Part shown: positions 8,694 through 16,749 of the stretch, piece after piece
Layout: the number at the start of each line of letters is the position of its first letter
Numbering within the stretch: position 1 is the first letter of the stretch
NCBI GenBank assembly: GCA_003353945.1
Contig: PIVM01000021.1
Location: forward strand, 1 to 56,138
Direction: 5' to 3'
Length of the DNA stretch: 56,138 nucleotides
Source of the DNA: Gammaproteobacteria bacterium
GTDB taxonomy: Bacteria; Pseudomonadota; Gammaproteobacteria; Pseudomonadales; PIVM01
The notes under the pieces: generated by a model
Seen by the model: the letters and a program-made list of their open reading frames with translations, nothing else
Told to the model about the DNA's origin: nothing
The model's database searches: none
Made by a program: the position numbers and the translations under genes

Positions 8694-8902
8694 GAAATTA
8701 AAGGCACATGGCCATTGAATAGCAGCAAGTCGATATTTATTATGTTAACTCTGTCTGAGAGTATTACGGTGGCGCAAAGTACGACTCTTTAACGCCACCA
8801 CGGTCTTCCCCCCAAGTATTTTGCTTTTATTTATAGCAAACACTCACTATAAATTACCGTTCACATTTATTAAGTTTATTTAAACGTTTCGTTATTGTTT
8901 GA
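8656..8902 (-). ncRNA. Candidate sigma-54/LuxO-dependent small RNA
   Basis: No gene was expected here; the call rests on signals. On the reverse strand a sigma-54 promoter (8928-8913) predicts initiation near 8902. The next 245 bases contain no plausible ORF but three hairpins. The first has an 8-bp perfect stem, 8854-8847 with 8836-8829. The second is GGTGGCG/CGCCACC at 8799-8793 with 8774-8768, extended inside by AAAG/CTTT. The third is an intrinsic terminator at 8693-8667. LuxO-type operators lie 150-225 bases upstream of the predicted start, where Vibrio qrr genes carry them. The sequence does not contain the conserved Qrr pairing core, so targets would differ. A G6 run precedes the second hairpin. 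Length and ends are estimates. Confidence 0.55.
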
Positions 8903-8912
8903 TACATATTGC

Positions 8913-8928
8913 TGCAACCAGTGTGCCA
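8913..8928 (-). promoter_or_regulatory. Sigma-54 (-24/-12) promoter
   Basis: The reverse strand reads TGGCACACTGGTTGCA. It matches the sigma-54 consensus TGGCACG-N4-TTGCA at every conserved base except the G after TGGCAC, and GG and GC are separated by exactly ten bases. It also fits the TGGCA-N7-TGCA form described for qrr promoters. Predicted start of transcription is about 8902. Confidence 0.7.
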
Positions 8929-9055
8929 CTTCGCTTTAAAACCAATAATTCGTTAAATACACCTCAGAACCAATCAAATACTAGAAACATGACTCCATTT
9001 TGTGGTTTATTTATTAAAACTATTCGTCAGCCGGGATGAAAACTCACACTCAGTG

Positions 9056-9128
9056 TTGCAAATTGCAAGACCTGCGTTGCATTTTGCGAACTTTGCCCTT
9101 TGCGCACATGGCTTCTTGCAAATTGCAA
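9056..9128. promoter_or_regulatory. Cluster of LuxO-type operators
   Basis: TTGCAAATTGCAA occurs at 9056-9068 and again at 9116-9128, exactly 60 bases apart. Both copies match the TTGCA-W3-TGCAA box known for Vibrio LuxO at all positions. A third copy at 9077-9089, TTGCATTTTGCGA, has one mismatch. The adjacent operon encodes a LuxO-like activator, so these are very likely its enhancer sites. Their position allows action both leftward on the promoter at 8928-8913 and rightward on a weaker candidate at 9233-9246. Confidence 0.75.
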
Positions 9129-9231
9129 TGCTATAAATGATAGAAGAAGTATTTATTTAACCTAATCTACCGACAATTAGCATTCAGAGGGGGATCAGGC
9201 TAGAATACATTCTCGCACCAGAGCCGCTAAA

Positions 9232-9246
9232 TGGCTGATGTCGTGC
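9232..9246 (+). promoter_or_regulatory. Possible sigma-54 promoter of the sensor/regulator operon
   Basis: TGGCTGATGTCGTGC has the TGGC element, the GG-N10-GC spacing and a TGC -12 element, but departs from consensus elsewhere. It lies 104 bases beyond the nearest LuxO-type box and would give a leader of about 200 bases before the ATG at 9457. Such GG-N10-GC matches also occur by chance, so it is much less sure than the leftward promoter. Confidence 0.35.
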
Positions 9247-9456
9247 GGGGTGGCGTCATTTTCTATGCACTGTTTTTATATATGGATAAAGCAAGCAACA
9301 ATAGCACCCTTCAAAACCATACCGAGCAACAAATTGGGGCTAGCGTGCTTCCCGCCCACCTAGCAATATACAAGCCGTGCTACATGCCTCCCCTTTTTTC
9401 AAAAGTATACGATCGGGTCACCAGATCCATTAACGCGCAAGCACAAAGACTCCCCC

Positions 9457-11784
9457 ATGCAAGCGAAGCCCCTGCAATACCACGACATTAAAGGCATTCT
9501 GGACACCAGCGATGCCTGCATCATCATCCATAGTATGGAGGGTGAGATTATCGACGCATCAGAGCCAGCTGCACTGGAATTAGGCTACAGCCGGGAAGAA
9601 ATCAAACAGATTTTTCTAGCCAACATCAAACCTAAAACACTTCGTTTGTCAGACGTCTGCAAGATCTACAAAGAAGAATCAGCACCCGTTATCTTCCAGC
9701 GTCGCAACGGAAAACGCTTTCCCGCAATAATATCGACCCAGGTTTTTCGCGCCCAACTGGATCGCATCAACACCAATATAGTGAAACTCGAATTCACTAT
9801 TGTTAACCCTGCCGGGGAACACACAACCCTATCCCCGGAGTTTGATGCGCAGGAAAGCTCTGAATTTCTACAATTACTCTCTCAGGAGTTTCGCAATCCT
9901 ACCCAACACATCTTGTTAGACATCGATAAGCTTTGCAAAACTCCTTTGAATGAGGAGCAGCGAAAGCTCGTTGACTCAATTAAACAATCCAGCTTGCAGT
10001 TGAAACGGATGAGTACACAAATCTCAGACAGCTTCAAACTAGGCATGGTCAGGCAGCTCAATCCTCAACCTTTCAATTTAATTGACCTTCTGGATGACCT
10101 TCTCGACACCCAATTACCGAAGTTGCTTGAACAAAATCTGAATTTGAGCTTAAGCATAGCGCCTGGCTTGACAGAACTCGTATTTGGCGACCTGCAACGT
10201 TTGCAGCAGCTATTCGATAGCCTATTGCACATTGCAGTGAGCTATAGCAACAATTCACAACTTACTTTGCGTACCTGCGCACCAATCCATACAAAAACAC
10301 GGGACAGAATCCGCTTCGAATTAAGTTTCGCAGGCAATCACCTTAACCCCGATGACATAAAAAATAATAAAACACTAATAGATGATCCTCGCTTCAAAAT
10401 GGATGAGGCTATCGCCAGAAAGCTAATACAGCTAATGGGCGGCACACTGACATTTGCCAATTCAAGCCCCAACCACAACAGTTTCAGTTTTGAAATTCAT
10501 TTGCCAGAAGTACACAATCTGGACCTTGGAGGCAATACACGTTGTTTGGCAGAAAAACGCATCTTGTTACTGGAGCACAATACATCCTTATTATCTTGCC
10601 AACTGCAATACTGGGGCGCCCGTGTCGATCGGTTCACCACGGCAAGCGATGCCGTCAATTTCCTCAATACATTGCAGAACAATACGATCGACATTATTTT
10701 GATACACCACAACTTACATGCAAAACCAATCAACTTACCAGCAGAACTCTCATGTTATATCGATAAATCGTTACTAGTCGTTATCAAGAGCAGCAGCGAA
10801 ACAATTTACTCACAAAGCGCTATCGAATTTTCCGCTCCCTACCATCTTGGCCAGCTCGGAAATGAACTTGCACGATTGGTGAAAAACAAGCGCCCATACC
10901 CATACACTCATAACAGCCGTCGTCGCCTATTAAAAGACGACCAAGTGCACCTCAACCTGTTACTAGTAGATGATTCCCTGACAAGTCGAAATATTGTCAT
11001 CGCATTCTTGGAAAACAGTGATTACATTGTAGATATTGCTTATAACGGCATAGACGCAGTCCTTGCCTGCGCTGATAAGCGCTATAACGTAATCCTGATG
11101 GATGTTCAGATGCCTCATATGGACGGCATTGAAGCAACCACCCATATTCGCAAAAATAGCGAAGTCAATTGCAATACACCCATCATCGCGATTACAGGCA
11201 ATACTAGCAACAATACTCGCGTAGCACTGGAAAGCGTCAGCATAAAGCATATACTACCCAAACCGGTGGATAAACAGGCGCTAATGGCAGCACTATCAGC
11301 AGCCGTACACGAAGATACACCTGCCACCACAGAGCGGAAACAGGCTAACAACAATAGTGTCGATAATAATATTGAACCTCAGCGACGCAGCCATGAACGC
11401 CCGGAAAACAACTCGCCGACTACCGTTTGCGAGGAAACACTGAAACGCCTGATTTCCGATACCAGCGTAACCGCTTGTGTAGAGATGATCGACATTTACT
11501 TGTTGGAAACCGAGCAAAGCCTCTCTATCATTGTAGACTGCTTAGAAAAACGATCACTGAAAAAAGTATTGCAAGAAGCCCATGCGATAAAGAGCGCCTC
11601 CGGTACATTTGGCTGCAAAACTCTGCACGAACTGGCCAAACAACTGGAAGATAAGGCGTCTGATAACAATTTAAACGATTGCCGATACCTTACGAAGAAT
11701 CTGCCAGCAGTTTTTGCCAGCAGTCGAAACCAATTAAAACGCTTTCAAAAAGATGCAAAAGCACTTTCAGGTGAATCCCTATGA
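9457..11784 (+). CDS. PAS-pseudokinase-receiver-HPt hybrid phosphorelay protein
   Basis: A soluble 775-residue protein with no membrane segment. Order: PAS-like domain (about 10-115), a HisKA/HATPase-like region (135-350), a degenerate receiver (about 367-475), an intact receiver (about 499-615; D549, K602) and an HPt domain (about 655-765; H709 in EAHAIKSASGTFG). The kinase region keeps the fold but lacks its active residues. The phosphoacceptor His is Gln (Q143 in LSQEFRNP), the N-box asparagines are gone (LFDSLLHIAVSYS), and no DxGxG or GxGxG boxes are present. The first receiver has His in place of the acceptor Asp. It therefore probably relays phosphate from a separate kinase through D549 and H709 to the LuxO-like regulator, whose gene overlaps by four bases. 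The start codon lacks a clear Shine-Dalgarno. Confidence 0.85.
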   Translation: MQAKPLQYHDIKGILDTSDACIIIHSMEGEIIDASEPAALELGYSREEIKQIFLANIKPKTLRLSDVCKIYKEESAPVIFQRRNGKRFPAIISTQVFRAQLDRINTNIVKLEFTIVNPAGEHTTLSPEFDAQESSEFLQLLSQEFRNPTQHILLDIDKLCKTPLNEEQRKLVDSIKQSSLQLKRMSTQISDSFKLGMVRQLNPQPFNLIDLLDDLLDTQLPKLLEQNLNLSLSIAPGLTELVFGDLQRLQQLFDSLLHIAVSYSNNSQLTLRTCAPIHTKTRDRIRFELSFAGNHLNPDDIKNNKTLIDDPRFKMDEAIARKLIQLMGGTLTFANSSPNHNSFSFEIHLPEVHNLDLGGNTRCLAEKRILLLEHNTSLLSCQLQYWGARVDRFTTASDAVNFLNTLQNNTIDIILIHHNLHAKPINLPAELSCYIDKSLLVVIKSSSETIYSQSAIEFSAPYHLGQLGNELARLVKNKRPYPYTHNSRRRLLKDDQVHLNLLLVDDSLTSRNIVIAFLENSDYIVDIAYNGIDAVLACADKRYNVILMDVQMPHMDGIEATTHIRKNSEVNCNTPIIAITGNTSNNTRVALESVSIKHILPKPVDKQALMAALSAAVHEDTPATTERKQANNNSVDNNIEPQRRSHERPENNSPTTVCEETLKRLISDTSVTACVEMIDIYLLETEQSLSIIVDCLEKRSLKKVLQEAHAIKSASGTFGCKTLHELAKQLEDKASDNNLNDCRYLTKNLPAVFASSRNQLKRFQKDAKALSGESL

Positions 11785-13238
11785 GTGAAAATCTGGTCCC
11801 GTCACACCGCGTACTGCTAGTCGAAGATCGACTGTCTTTAGCCCGTTGCTACTCCGAGTTTCTGTCCGAAGAGCAATGCGAGGTTATCCATGTTGATAGT
11901 GGCGCCAAGGCACTGTGCGAACTGAATGTTCACGTACCCGCTGTCATTTTGCTGGATCTTCAATTACCAGATATGGACGGCATAGACATTTTAAAATATA
12001 TCCAACAACAGAAACTACCCACCTCAGTGGTTGTCATTACGGCACACGGGTCATCTGACACCTCCCGAACCGTTATGGGGTTAGGTGCTCATGATTACCT
12101 GGAAAAACCTTTTACTCGTGATCGTCTCTGCGTCACCGTTGGGAACGCACTGAAACAGCAAAAGCTGCAATCCGCTATGGGCTCGCTACGCGATGGCTAT
12201 TGCGACTTTATAGGCTCAAGCCTGATTATGCAGGGCGTTTACCGCATCATAGAGAGCGCTTCGGCCAGTAAAGCGTCGGTCTTTATTACCGGTGAAAGTG
12301 GCACAGGGAAAGAAGTTTGTGCGCAGGCAATTCACCAACTCAGTGACCGTAGCGAGAATGAATGCGTGACGCTCAATTGCGCTGCAATCCCCCATGATTT
12401 AATGGAAAGTGAAATTTTCGGTCACATTAAAGGTGCATTCACCGGCGCTGTCGGACACCGGGAAGGAGCAGCAACCCGCGCCGACGGCGGCACCTTGTTC
12501 CTCGACGAAATCGGCGAAATGGACATGGATCTACAAAGTAAACTGCTCAGATTCATCCAAACAGGACAATTTCAGAAAGTCGGCAGCAATACGGTTGAAA
12601 CTGTCGATGTGCGCTTTGTCTGTGCTACAAATCGCAATCCACTGGAGCAAGTGAAAATTGGCAGCTTGCGTGAAGATCTTTATTACCGGCTTCATGTTGT
12701 CCCTATACACTTGCCTCCACTGAGAGAACGAGAGCGAGATGTTATTGAAATTGCAGAAAAATTTTTACACCTTTACGCTCAGGAGGAAAACAAGCTGTTC
12801 CAGTCGCTCTCACCGCAAACGGAACAGATTTTCCTAGCGTATTCCTGGCCCGGCAATGTACGACAACTACTGAATGTGGTACGCAATGTGGTAGTCCTTC
12901 AAAATGGTGAGCAGGTACTGCCTTCGATGCTACCTTCACCACTCAATGATTTTGTCCCCATAACCACTGACGAAAAATCGCTTGCAAAAAACCAACAGGA
13001 ATCATCAGCTGCCACACACTCAATATCCAGCCTGAAAAAAGACACCAGCGATATCAAACCACTATGGCTCGTTGAATACGAAGCGATTGAAGAAGCCATA
13101 GAGATTTGTGGCGGCAGTATTACAAAAGCGGCAAATTACCTGGAGGTCAGCCCCTCCACTATTTATCGCAAACGCCCAACCTGGGAGAAGGAGAAAATTT
13201 CGAGCTTTCTCAAGTCGACCAAGAAAAACGCAGAATAA
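11781..13238 (+). CDS. LuxO-like sigma-54-dependent response regulator
   Basis: 485 residues: a receiver (about 8-125, acceptor D59), a sigma-54 AAA+ domain (Walker A GESGTGKE 171-178, GAFTGA 218-223, Walker B TLFLDE about 238-243) and a Fis-type helix-turn-helix at about 440-470. It resembles Vibrio LuxO more than generic NtrC: FIGSS and ASKASVFITGESGTGKEVCA before and in Walker A, LQSKLLRFIQTGQFQKVGS after Walker B, and the C-terminal YLEVSPSTIYRK. LuxO-P activates sigma-54 promoters of small RNAs in quorum sensing. The ATG overlaps the upstream HPt-protein stop (ATGA), so HPt and regulator are made together, like luxU-luxO. Whether the input is an autoinducer is unknown. Confidence 0.88.
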   Translation: MSENLVPSHRVLLVEDRLSLARCYSEFLSEEQCEVIHVDSGAKALCELNVHVPAVILLDLQLPDMDGIDILKYIQQQKLPTSVVVITAHGSSDTSRTVMGLGAHDYLEKPFTRDRLCVTVGNALKQQKLQSAMGSLRDGYCDFIGSSLIMQGVYRIIESASASKASVFITGESGTGKEVCAQAIHQLSDRSENECVTLNCAAIPHDLMESEIFGHIKGAFTGAVGHREGAATRADGGTLFLDEIGEMDMDLQSKLLRFIQTGQFQKVGSNTVETVDVRFVCATNRNPLEQVKIGSLREDLYYRLHVVPIHLPPLRERERDVIEIAEKFLHLYAQEENKLFQSLSPQTEQIFLAYSWPGNVRQLLNVVRNVVVLQNGEQVLPSMLPSPLNDFVPITTDEKSLAKNQQESSAATHSISSLKKDTSDIKPLWLVEYEAIEEAIEICGGSITKAANYLEVSPSTIYRKRPTWEKEKISSFLKSTKKNAE

Positions 13239-13394
13239 AAACGCATACTTCGGTTGTTGTAAACTGCCTATTTCAGCTTGCTGTTTATGTCAGGCCATTT
13301 TCTGCATCAGACACTGCGCCAGATTGCAGCACCCTTGAGGATTTCCTTGCAAACCGCAAAGTAAAAATACTTTTTTATCTTGTAAGACAAGGTA

Positions 13395-14939
13395 TCAGGG
13401 AATCGGGGCAATCGTTTTGAGCTTGATTTCCTTCTTGCTGGCAGCCACTTTTCGCAACATTTCCTTGATCTCTTTTGGCATGCGCCGCCCACCCATTTTG
13501 CCCATTTCCTGCATATCCTTGGAAAGATACGAGTAGTTGAGCAAAATATCAAATACGGCCAGCATAAACTCCTGCTTCCAGACGGTGAGTTTATCCAGAT
13601 TCTGGAATTTGTGCATAAAGAACTTTTTGGATGCCATACTCAACTCTTTTTCCACCTCACCCAAAGTCATGCTCTCCGGTTTCACCACCGGTTTCACCAG
13701 ATTGTAATCACTGTAATCATGACTGGCGACATAAGGTTCTAACTCAGGATATATATCCGCATAGGGCCAAGGCGCAATAGCCAGAAAAAAAGCCATATCC
13801 GGATTATAATCTTTTGCCAATTCAATGGCTTCAGCAAAACTCTCTGGCGTATCACCTGGCATTCCCATTACGAACGAAGTTTCCGACACGATATCAGCGG
13901 CATTAATAATCTCAATTGCTCGGCGCGACTCTTCCACCTTGGTGCCTTTCTTGAACAGATCAAGTCGCGCCTGGGTACCAGACTCCACACCAACGTATAT
14001 GTGCTCCACACCGGCTTTATGATACTTATGCATGATATGTTCATCACGAATAATATCGGTCACCCGCGTTTCCATCAGCAGGCGCACACCAGGTTGGCGC
14101 TCAATCATTAAATCAAGAATCTCTTCCCAGCGCTCATGATCCAGGGTCGGCACCTCATCGGCCAACATCGCAATATTGACGCCGAAACGCTGATTAAGCA
14201 TAGCCAGTTCGTCAACAAAATTTTCTGCAGAGCGGGCTCTCCAGCTTTTTTGCCAAAACAGTTTTTGGGAGCAGAATGAGCAATTTTGCATACAGCCCCT
14301 TGAAGATGACACAATCGCCAGCCGTGAATTTTTTTTGGCCCGATAAGTGTATATCGGCCATTCCACCAAATCCCACGCTGCAGACAGCCCGTCAAGATCC
14401 TGAATAAATGGTCTCTGAGGCGTAACAACAATATTGCCCTCACGAAAAAAGGCCAAACCCTCTACTTTTTCCGGATCACATCCCTTATTCAAACAGTCAA
14501 GCAATGCAGGAAATGTCAGCTCGCCCTCGCCGCGAACGACAAAATCAATCACCTCGTGTTCCTGGCTCAATAATTCCTGATAACTGAGGGTAGCGTGCAC
14601 ATTACCAACGACGGTGATAACCTGCGGATGGAGCGTTTTTGCCAGTGCAAGTAATTCCACAGCTGCAGGTATGGCAGCAGTGAATGCACTGGTTGCCACC
14701 ACATCAGGCTTGAAATGCTTCAGCCGCTGTCGAATATCGGACCAGTCATCCCACTTTGCCATTGCATCGTAGTAGTCGACTTCATAACCGGCATCACGAA
14801 GGGCGCCGGCAATGTAAACAAAGCCAACGTTCAACCACGTTCCGGCTGATTCAACAACACCGGAGTGGTAGGGAGCGGTTATCAGTGCTACCCGTTTAAT
14901 TGTGGCACCTTGCACCTTAGCGCCTCTATCGTTGTTCAT
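13395..14939 (-). CDS. Cobalamin-binding radical SAM protein (BchE-like)
   Basis: 514 residues: an N-terminal B12-binding Rossmann domain (about 15-150; LNVGFVYIAGALRDAGYEVDYYDA, VVATSAFTAAIPAAVELL), then a radical SAM core with the CxxxCxxC cluster motif CMQNCSFC (about 212-219) and a C-terminal helical region. The stretch after the cluster, QKLFWQKSWRARSAENFVDEL, is like the anaerobic Mg-protoporphyrin cyclase BchE and its many non-photosynthetic relatives. No other chlorophyll gene is present, so a BchE role is unlikely. Class B radical SAM enzymes methylate or rearrange unactivated carbons. Divergent from, and 355 bases away from, the aminotransferase operon, with which it may cooperate. 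Confidence 0.8.
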   Translation of the reverse strand: MNNDRGAKVQGATIKRVALITAPYHSGVVESAGTWLNVGFVYIAGALRDAGYEVDYYDAMAKWDDWSDIRQRLKHFKPDVVATSAFTAAIPAAVELLALAKTLHPQVITVVGNVHATLSYQELLSQEHEVIDFVVRGEGELTFPALLDCLNKGCDPEKVEGLAFFREGNIVVTPQRPFIQDLDGLSAAWDLVEWPIYTYRAKKNSRLAIVSSSRGCMQNCSFCSQKLFWQKSWRARSAENFVDELAMLNQRFGVNIAMLADEVPTLDHERWEEILDLMIERQPGVRLLMETRVTDIIRDEHIMHKYHKAGVEHIYVGVESGTQARLDLFKKGTKVEESRRAIEIINAADIVSETSFVMGMPGDTPESFAEAIELAKDYNPDMAFFLAIAPWPYADIYPELEPYVASHDYSDYNLVKPVVKPESMTLGEVEKELSMASKKFFMHKFQNLDKLTVWKQEFMLAVFDILLNYSYLSKDMQEMGKMGGRRMPKEIKEMLRKVAASKKEIKLKTIAPIP

Positions 14940-15242
14940 TTACATGTCCACAAGCAAGCAGACCTCCAGCCAGAAAGGAAGTTCCCCATACCGCACGCTC
15001 CACAATCATCATTTGCTGTTTCTTACCAGTTGCCTGCTTAACCACCCAGCGCCACTACCGGAAAATCACAGGAAACGAACAAGACTGATATTCTTTAATA
15101 AATCAAGAGATTGATTGAAAAAGGCTGAAAAGCAACCTCTCATTTCTCTGGATCGACAGTATAAACTAATGTCCCTAATCATGAAAACCAAGCCGCCATC
15201 AAGCCAAGCATCAAACTGAATACAGGTTTATCAGTATCACTG

Positions 15243-15248
15243 TATAAT
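15243..15248 (+). promoter_or_regulatory. Possible sigma-70 -10 element
   Basis: A perfect TATAAT in the 355-base divergent region, 46 bases before the aminotransferase ATG. No good -35 hexamer lies 17 bases upstream, so an activator may be needed. Nothing else recognisable was seen in 14940-15294. Confidence 0.35.
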
Positions 15249-15294
15249 ATCGCCAGCTTTAATTTAACTCATTACAACATAGCGCCCGGCACAG

Positions 15295-16749
15295 ATGGTT
15301 CAGACATTATTCAACTCTCAGGATTGCGAACGGCTTGATATAAACCAGGTTCAGCAACTCTATCGCCAATATGTCAACCCAGGCCAGGTAGAACTGCTCG
15401 GCTCATTCGGCTTTGGCAGGGAACTTGTGATCAAAGCTCAGGGCTGCCTGCTCGAAACCGACCAGGGTCACACCGTTCTCGATTTCACCGGCGGTATGGG
15501 CATGCTCAATCACGGGCACAATCACCCACGAATTATCGCGGCCCGCCGCCTATACCAACAGCACCTGCGCATGGAAGTTCATAAAAACTACCTTTCGCCC
15601 CATCTTGCCGCACTCAGCCACAATATTGCCTGTTTGCTGCCAGATGATCTAAATATCTGTTATTTCCCCAATTCCGGTGCAGAAGCGGTCGAAGGGGCTA
15701 TCAAGATGGCCTACAAATACCATCAGGGCCAGCGCCAGCAAGTGCTGCACGCCGATATTTCCTATCATGGCAAACTACTGGGCGCCGCCTCAATATCGGG
15801 GTCCAGCGAATTGCATTTTCGTTTTCCCGAAATTCCCGGCGCCCACGCCTTTGTATATGATCAACTGTCTTCCGTGGAGCATCATATTAAACAACTGCGC
15901 AAGGAAGACGGCAGCAGTGATATCTATGCTTTGATAATCGAACCCATGAGCGCCAGCACCCTGAAACGCTGTAGTGGTGACTACCTGCGGGCACTACGAC
16001 AATTGTGCGACCACGAAGACATAGTGCTTGTATTTGACGAGGTTTTCAGCGGCTGGTGTAAGAGCGGTGAATTGTTTTATTTTATGCAACATAAGGTCAC
16101 GCCCGATATACTGATCACATCCAAATCCCTGGGTGGCGGTAAGTCATCGCTTTCCGGATTTGTCGCCCGCGAGAAAATATTCCACCAGGCCTATGGCAAT
16201 CTCAACGATGCCCTGTTGCACAGCACCAGTTACAACGGTTACGGTGAGGAGTGTGCAACAGCCTTGGAGGCGGTCAACATTGTGGTGGACGACCACTATA
16301 GCAAATTGGCCAAATCCATCGACCTACAGCTTGGTGACGGGCTGAAGGCCCTTCAGCAAAAATACCCGAAGCTCGTCCGGGAGGTACGCGGTCAAGGTGC
16401 ACTCCAAGGTATCTTACTGCACAGCGGTTCAGGCCTACTGCAATCGATTACCCAACAGTTACCTATCCGTTTGCTAAAGGATGAAAAATTTATTGCCAAA
16501 CTCATCACCGCTGCTGTGATTAATCATCTCTATGAACATCACCGGGTTCTGACCTATCATGTGGAAAACCGGGAAATTCTACTCATGGCAGCACCTCCGC
16601 TGGTGGTTTCTTCTGACGAAATTGATCAATTCCTGCAGGCTCTTGATCAGACACTCCGCGAAGGATTTGCCCGCTTGTGCCTTAAGTTTGTTAAGTCCAA
16701 ACTTTTCACCAGCTTTATGCAACGCGTGCAAAAAGAGAACACGGCATGA
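15295..16749 (+). CDS. Class III (PLP-dependent) aminotransferase
   Basis: 484 residues of the ornithine/acetylornithine aminotransferase superfamily. Landmarks are VLDFTGGMGMLNHGHNHP (substrate/PLP entry, about 63-80), FPNSGAEAVEGAIKMA (phosphate-binding, about 124-139), the DEVFSGW segment (about 249, with the PLP-nitrogen Asp) and the Schiff-base lysine in ITSKSLGGGKS (about 276). Such enzymes aminate aldehydes or ketones using an amino-acid donor. The stop codon overlaps the downstream radical SAM start (ATGA), and the GT9 gene is coupled in the same way, so the three products act in one pathway. Aminohopanoid or aminosugar-lipid synthesis are conceivable, but no decisive partner gene is present. 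Confidence 0.88.
   Translation: MVQTLFNSQDCERLDINQVQQLYRQYVNPGQVELLGSFGFGRELVIKAQGCLLETDQGHTVLDFTGGMGMLNHGHNHPRIIAARRLYQQHLRMEVHKNYLSPHLAALSHNIACLLPDDLNICYFPNSGAEAVEGAIKMAYKYHQGQRQQVLHADISYHGKLLGAASISGSSELHFRFPEIPGAHAFVYDQLSSVEHHIKQLRKEDGSSDIYALIIEPMSASTLKRCSGDYLRALRQLCDHEDIVLVFDEVFSGWCKSGELFYFMQHKVTPDILITSKSLGGGKSSLSGFVAREKIFHQAYGNLNDALLHSTSYNGYGEECATALEAVNIVVDDHYSKLAKSIDLQLGDGLKALQQKYPKLVREVRGQGALQGILLHSGSGLLQSITQQLPIRLLKDEKFIAKLITAAVINHLYEHHRVLTYHVENREILLMAAPPLVVSSDEIDQFLQALDQTLREGFARLCLKFVKSKLFTSFMQRVQKENTA

Noticed and set aside
8709-8723. Forward-strand GG-N10-GC (TGGCCATTGAATAGC) inside the small-RNA region
   Set aside because: Poor -12 element, no forward terminator or ORF downstream, and the operators lie on the wrong side.
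8656-8902. Identity of the predicted RNA with Vibrio Qrr
   Set aside because: The conserved Qrr pairing segment is absent and the RNA would be more than twice as long; only the promoter layout is similar.
9056-9128. CRISPR-like repeat array
   Set aside because: Only short 13-bp boxes, nearly self-complementary, with no longer repeat or spacer regularity; they are better explained as operators.
9231-9491. Forward reading frame of 86 codons before the sensor gene
   Set aside because: It starts inside the candidate promoter, has no ribosome site or family likeness, and overlaps the sensor start out of frame.
13395-14939. True BchE (anaerobic Mg-protoporphyrin cyclase)
   Set aside because: Sequence is BchE-like around the cluster, but no other bacteriochlorophyll gene is present; many non-photosynthetic paralogues share the pattern.
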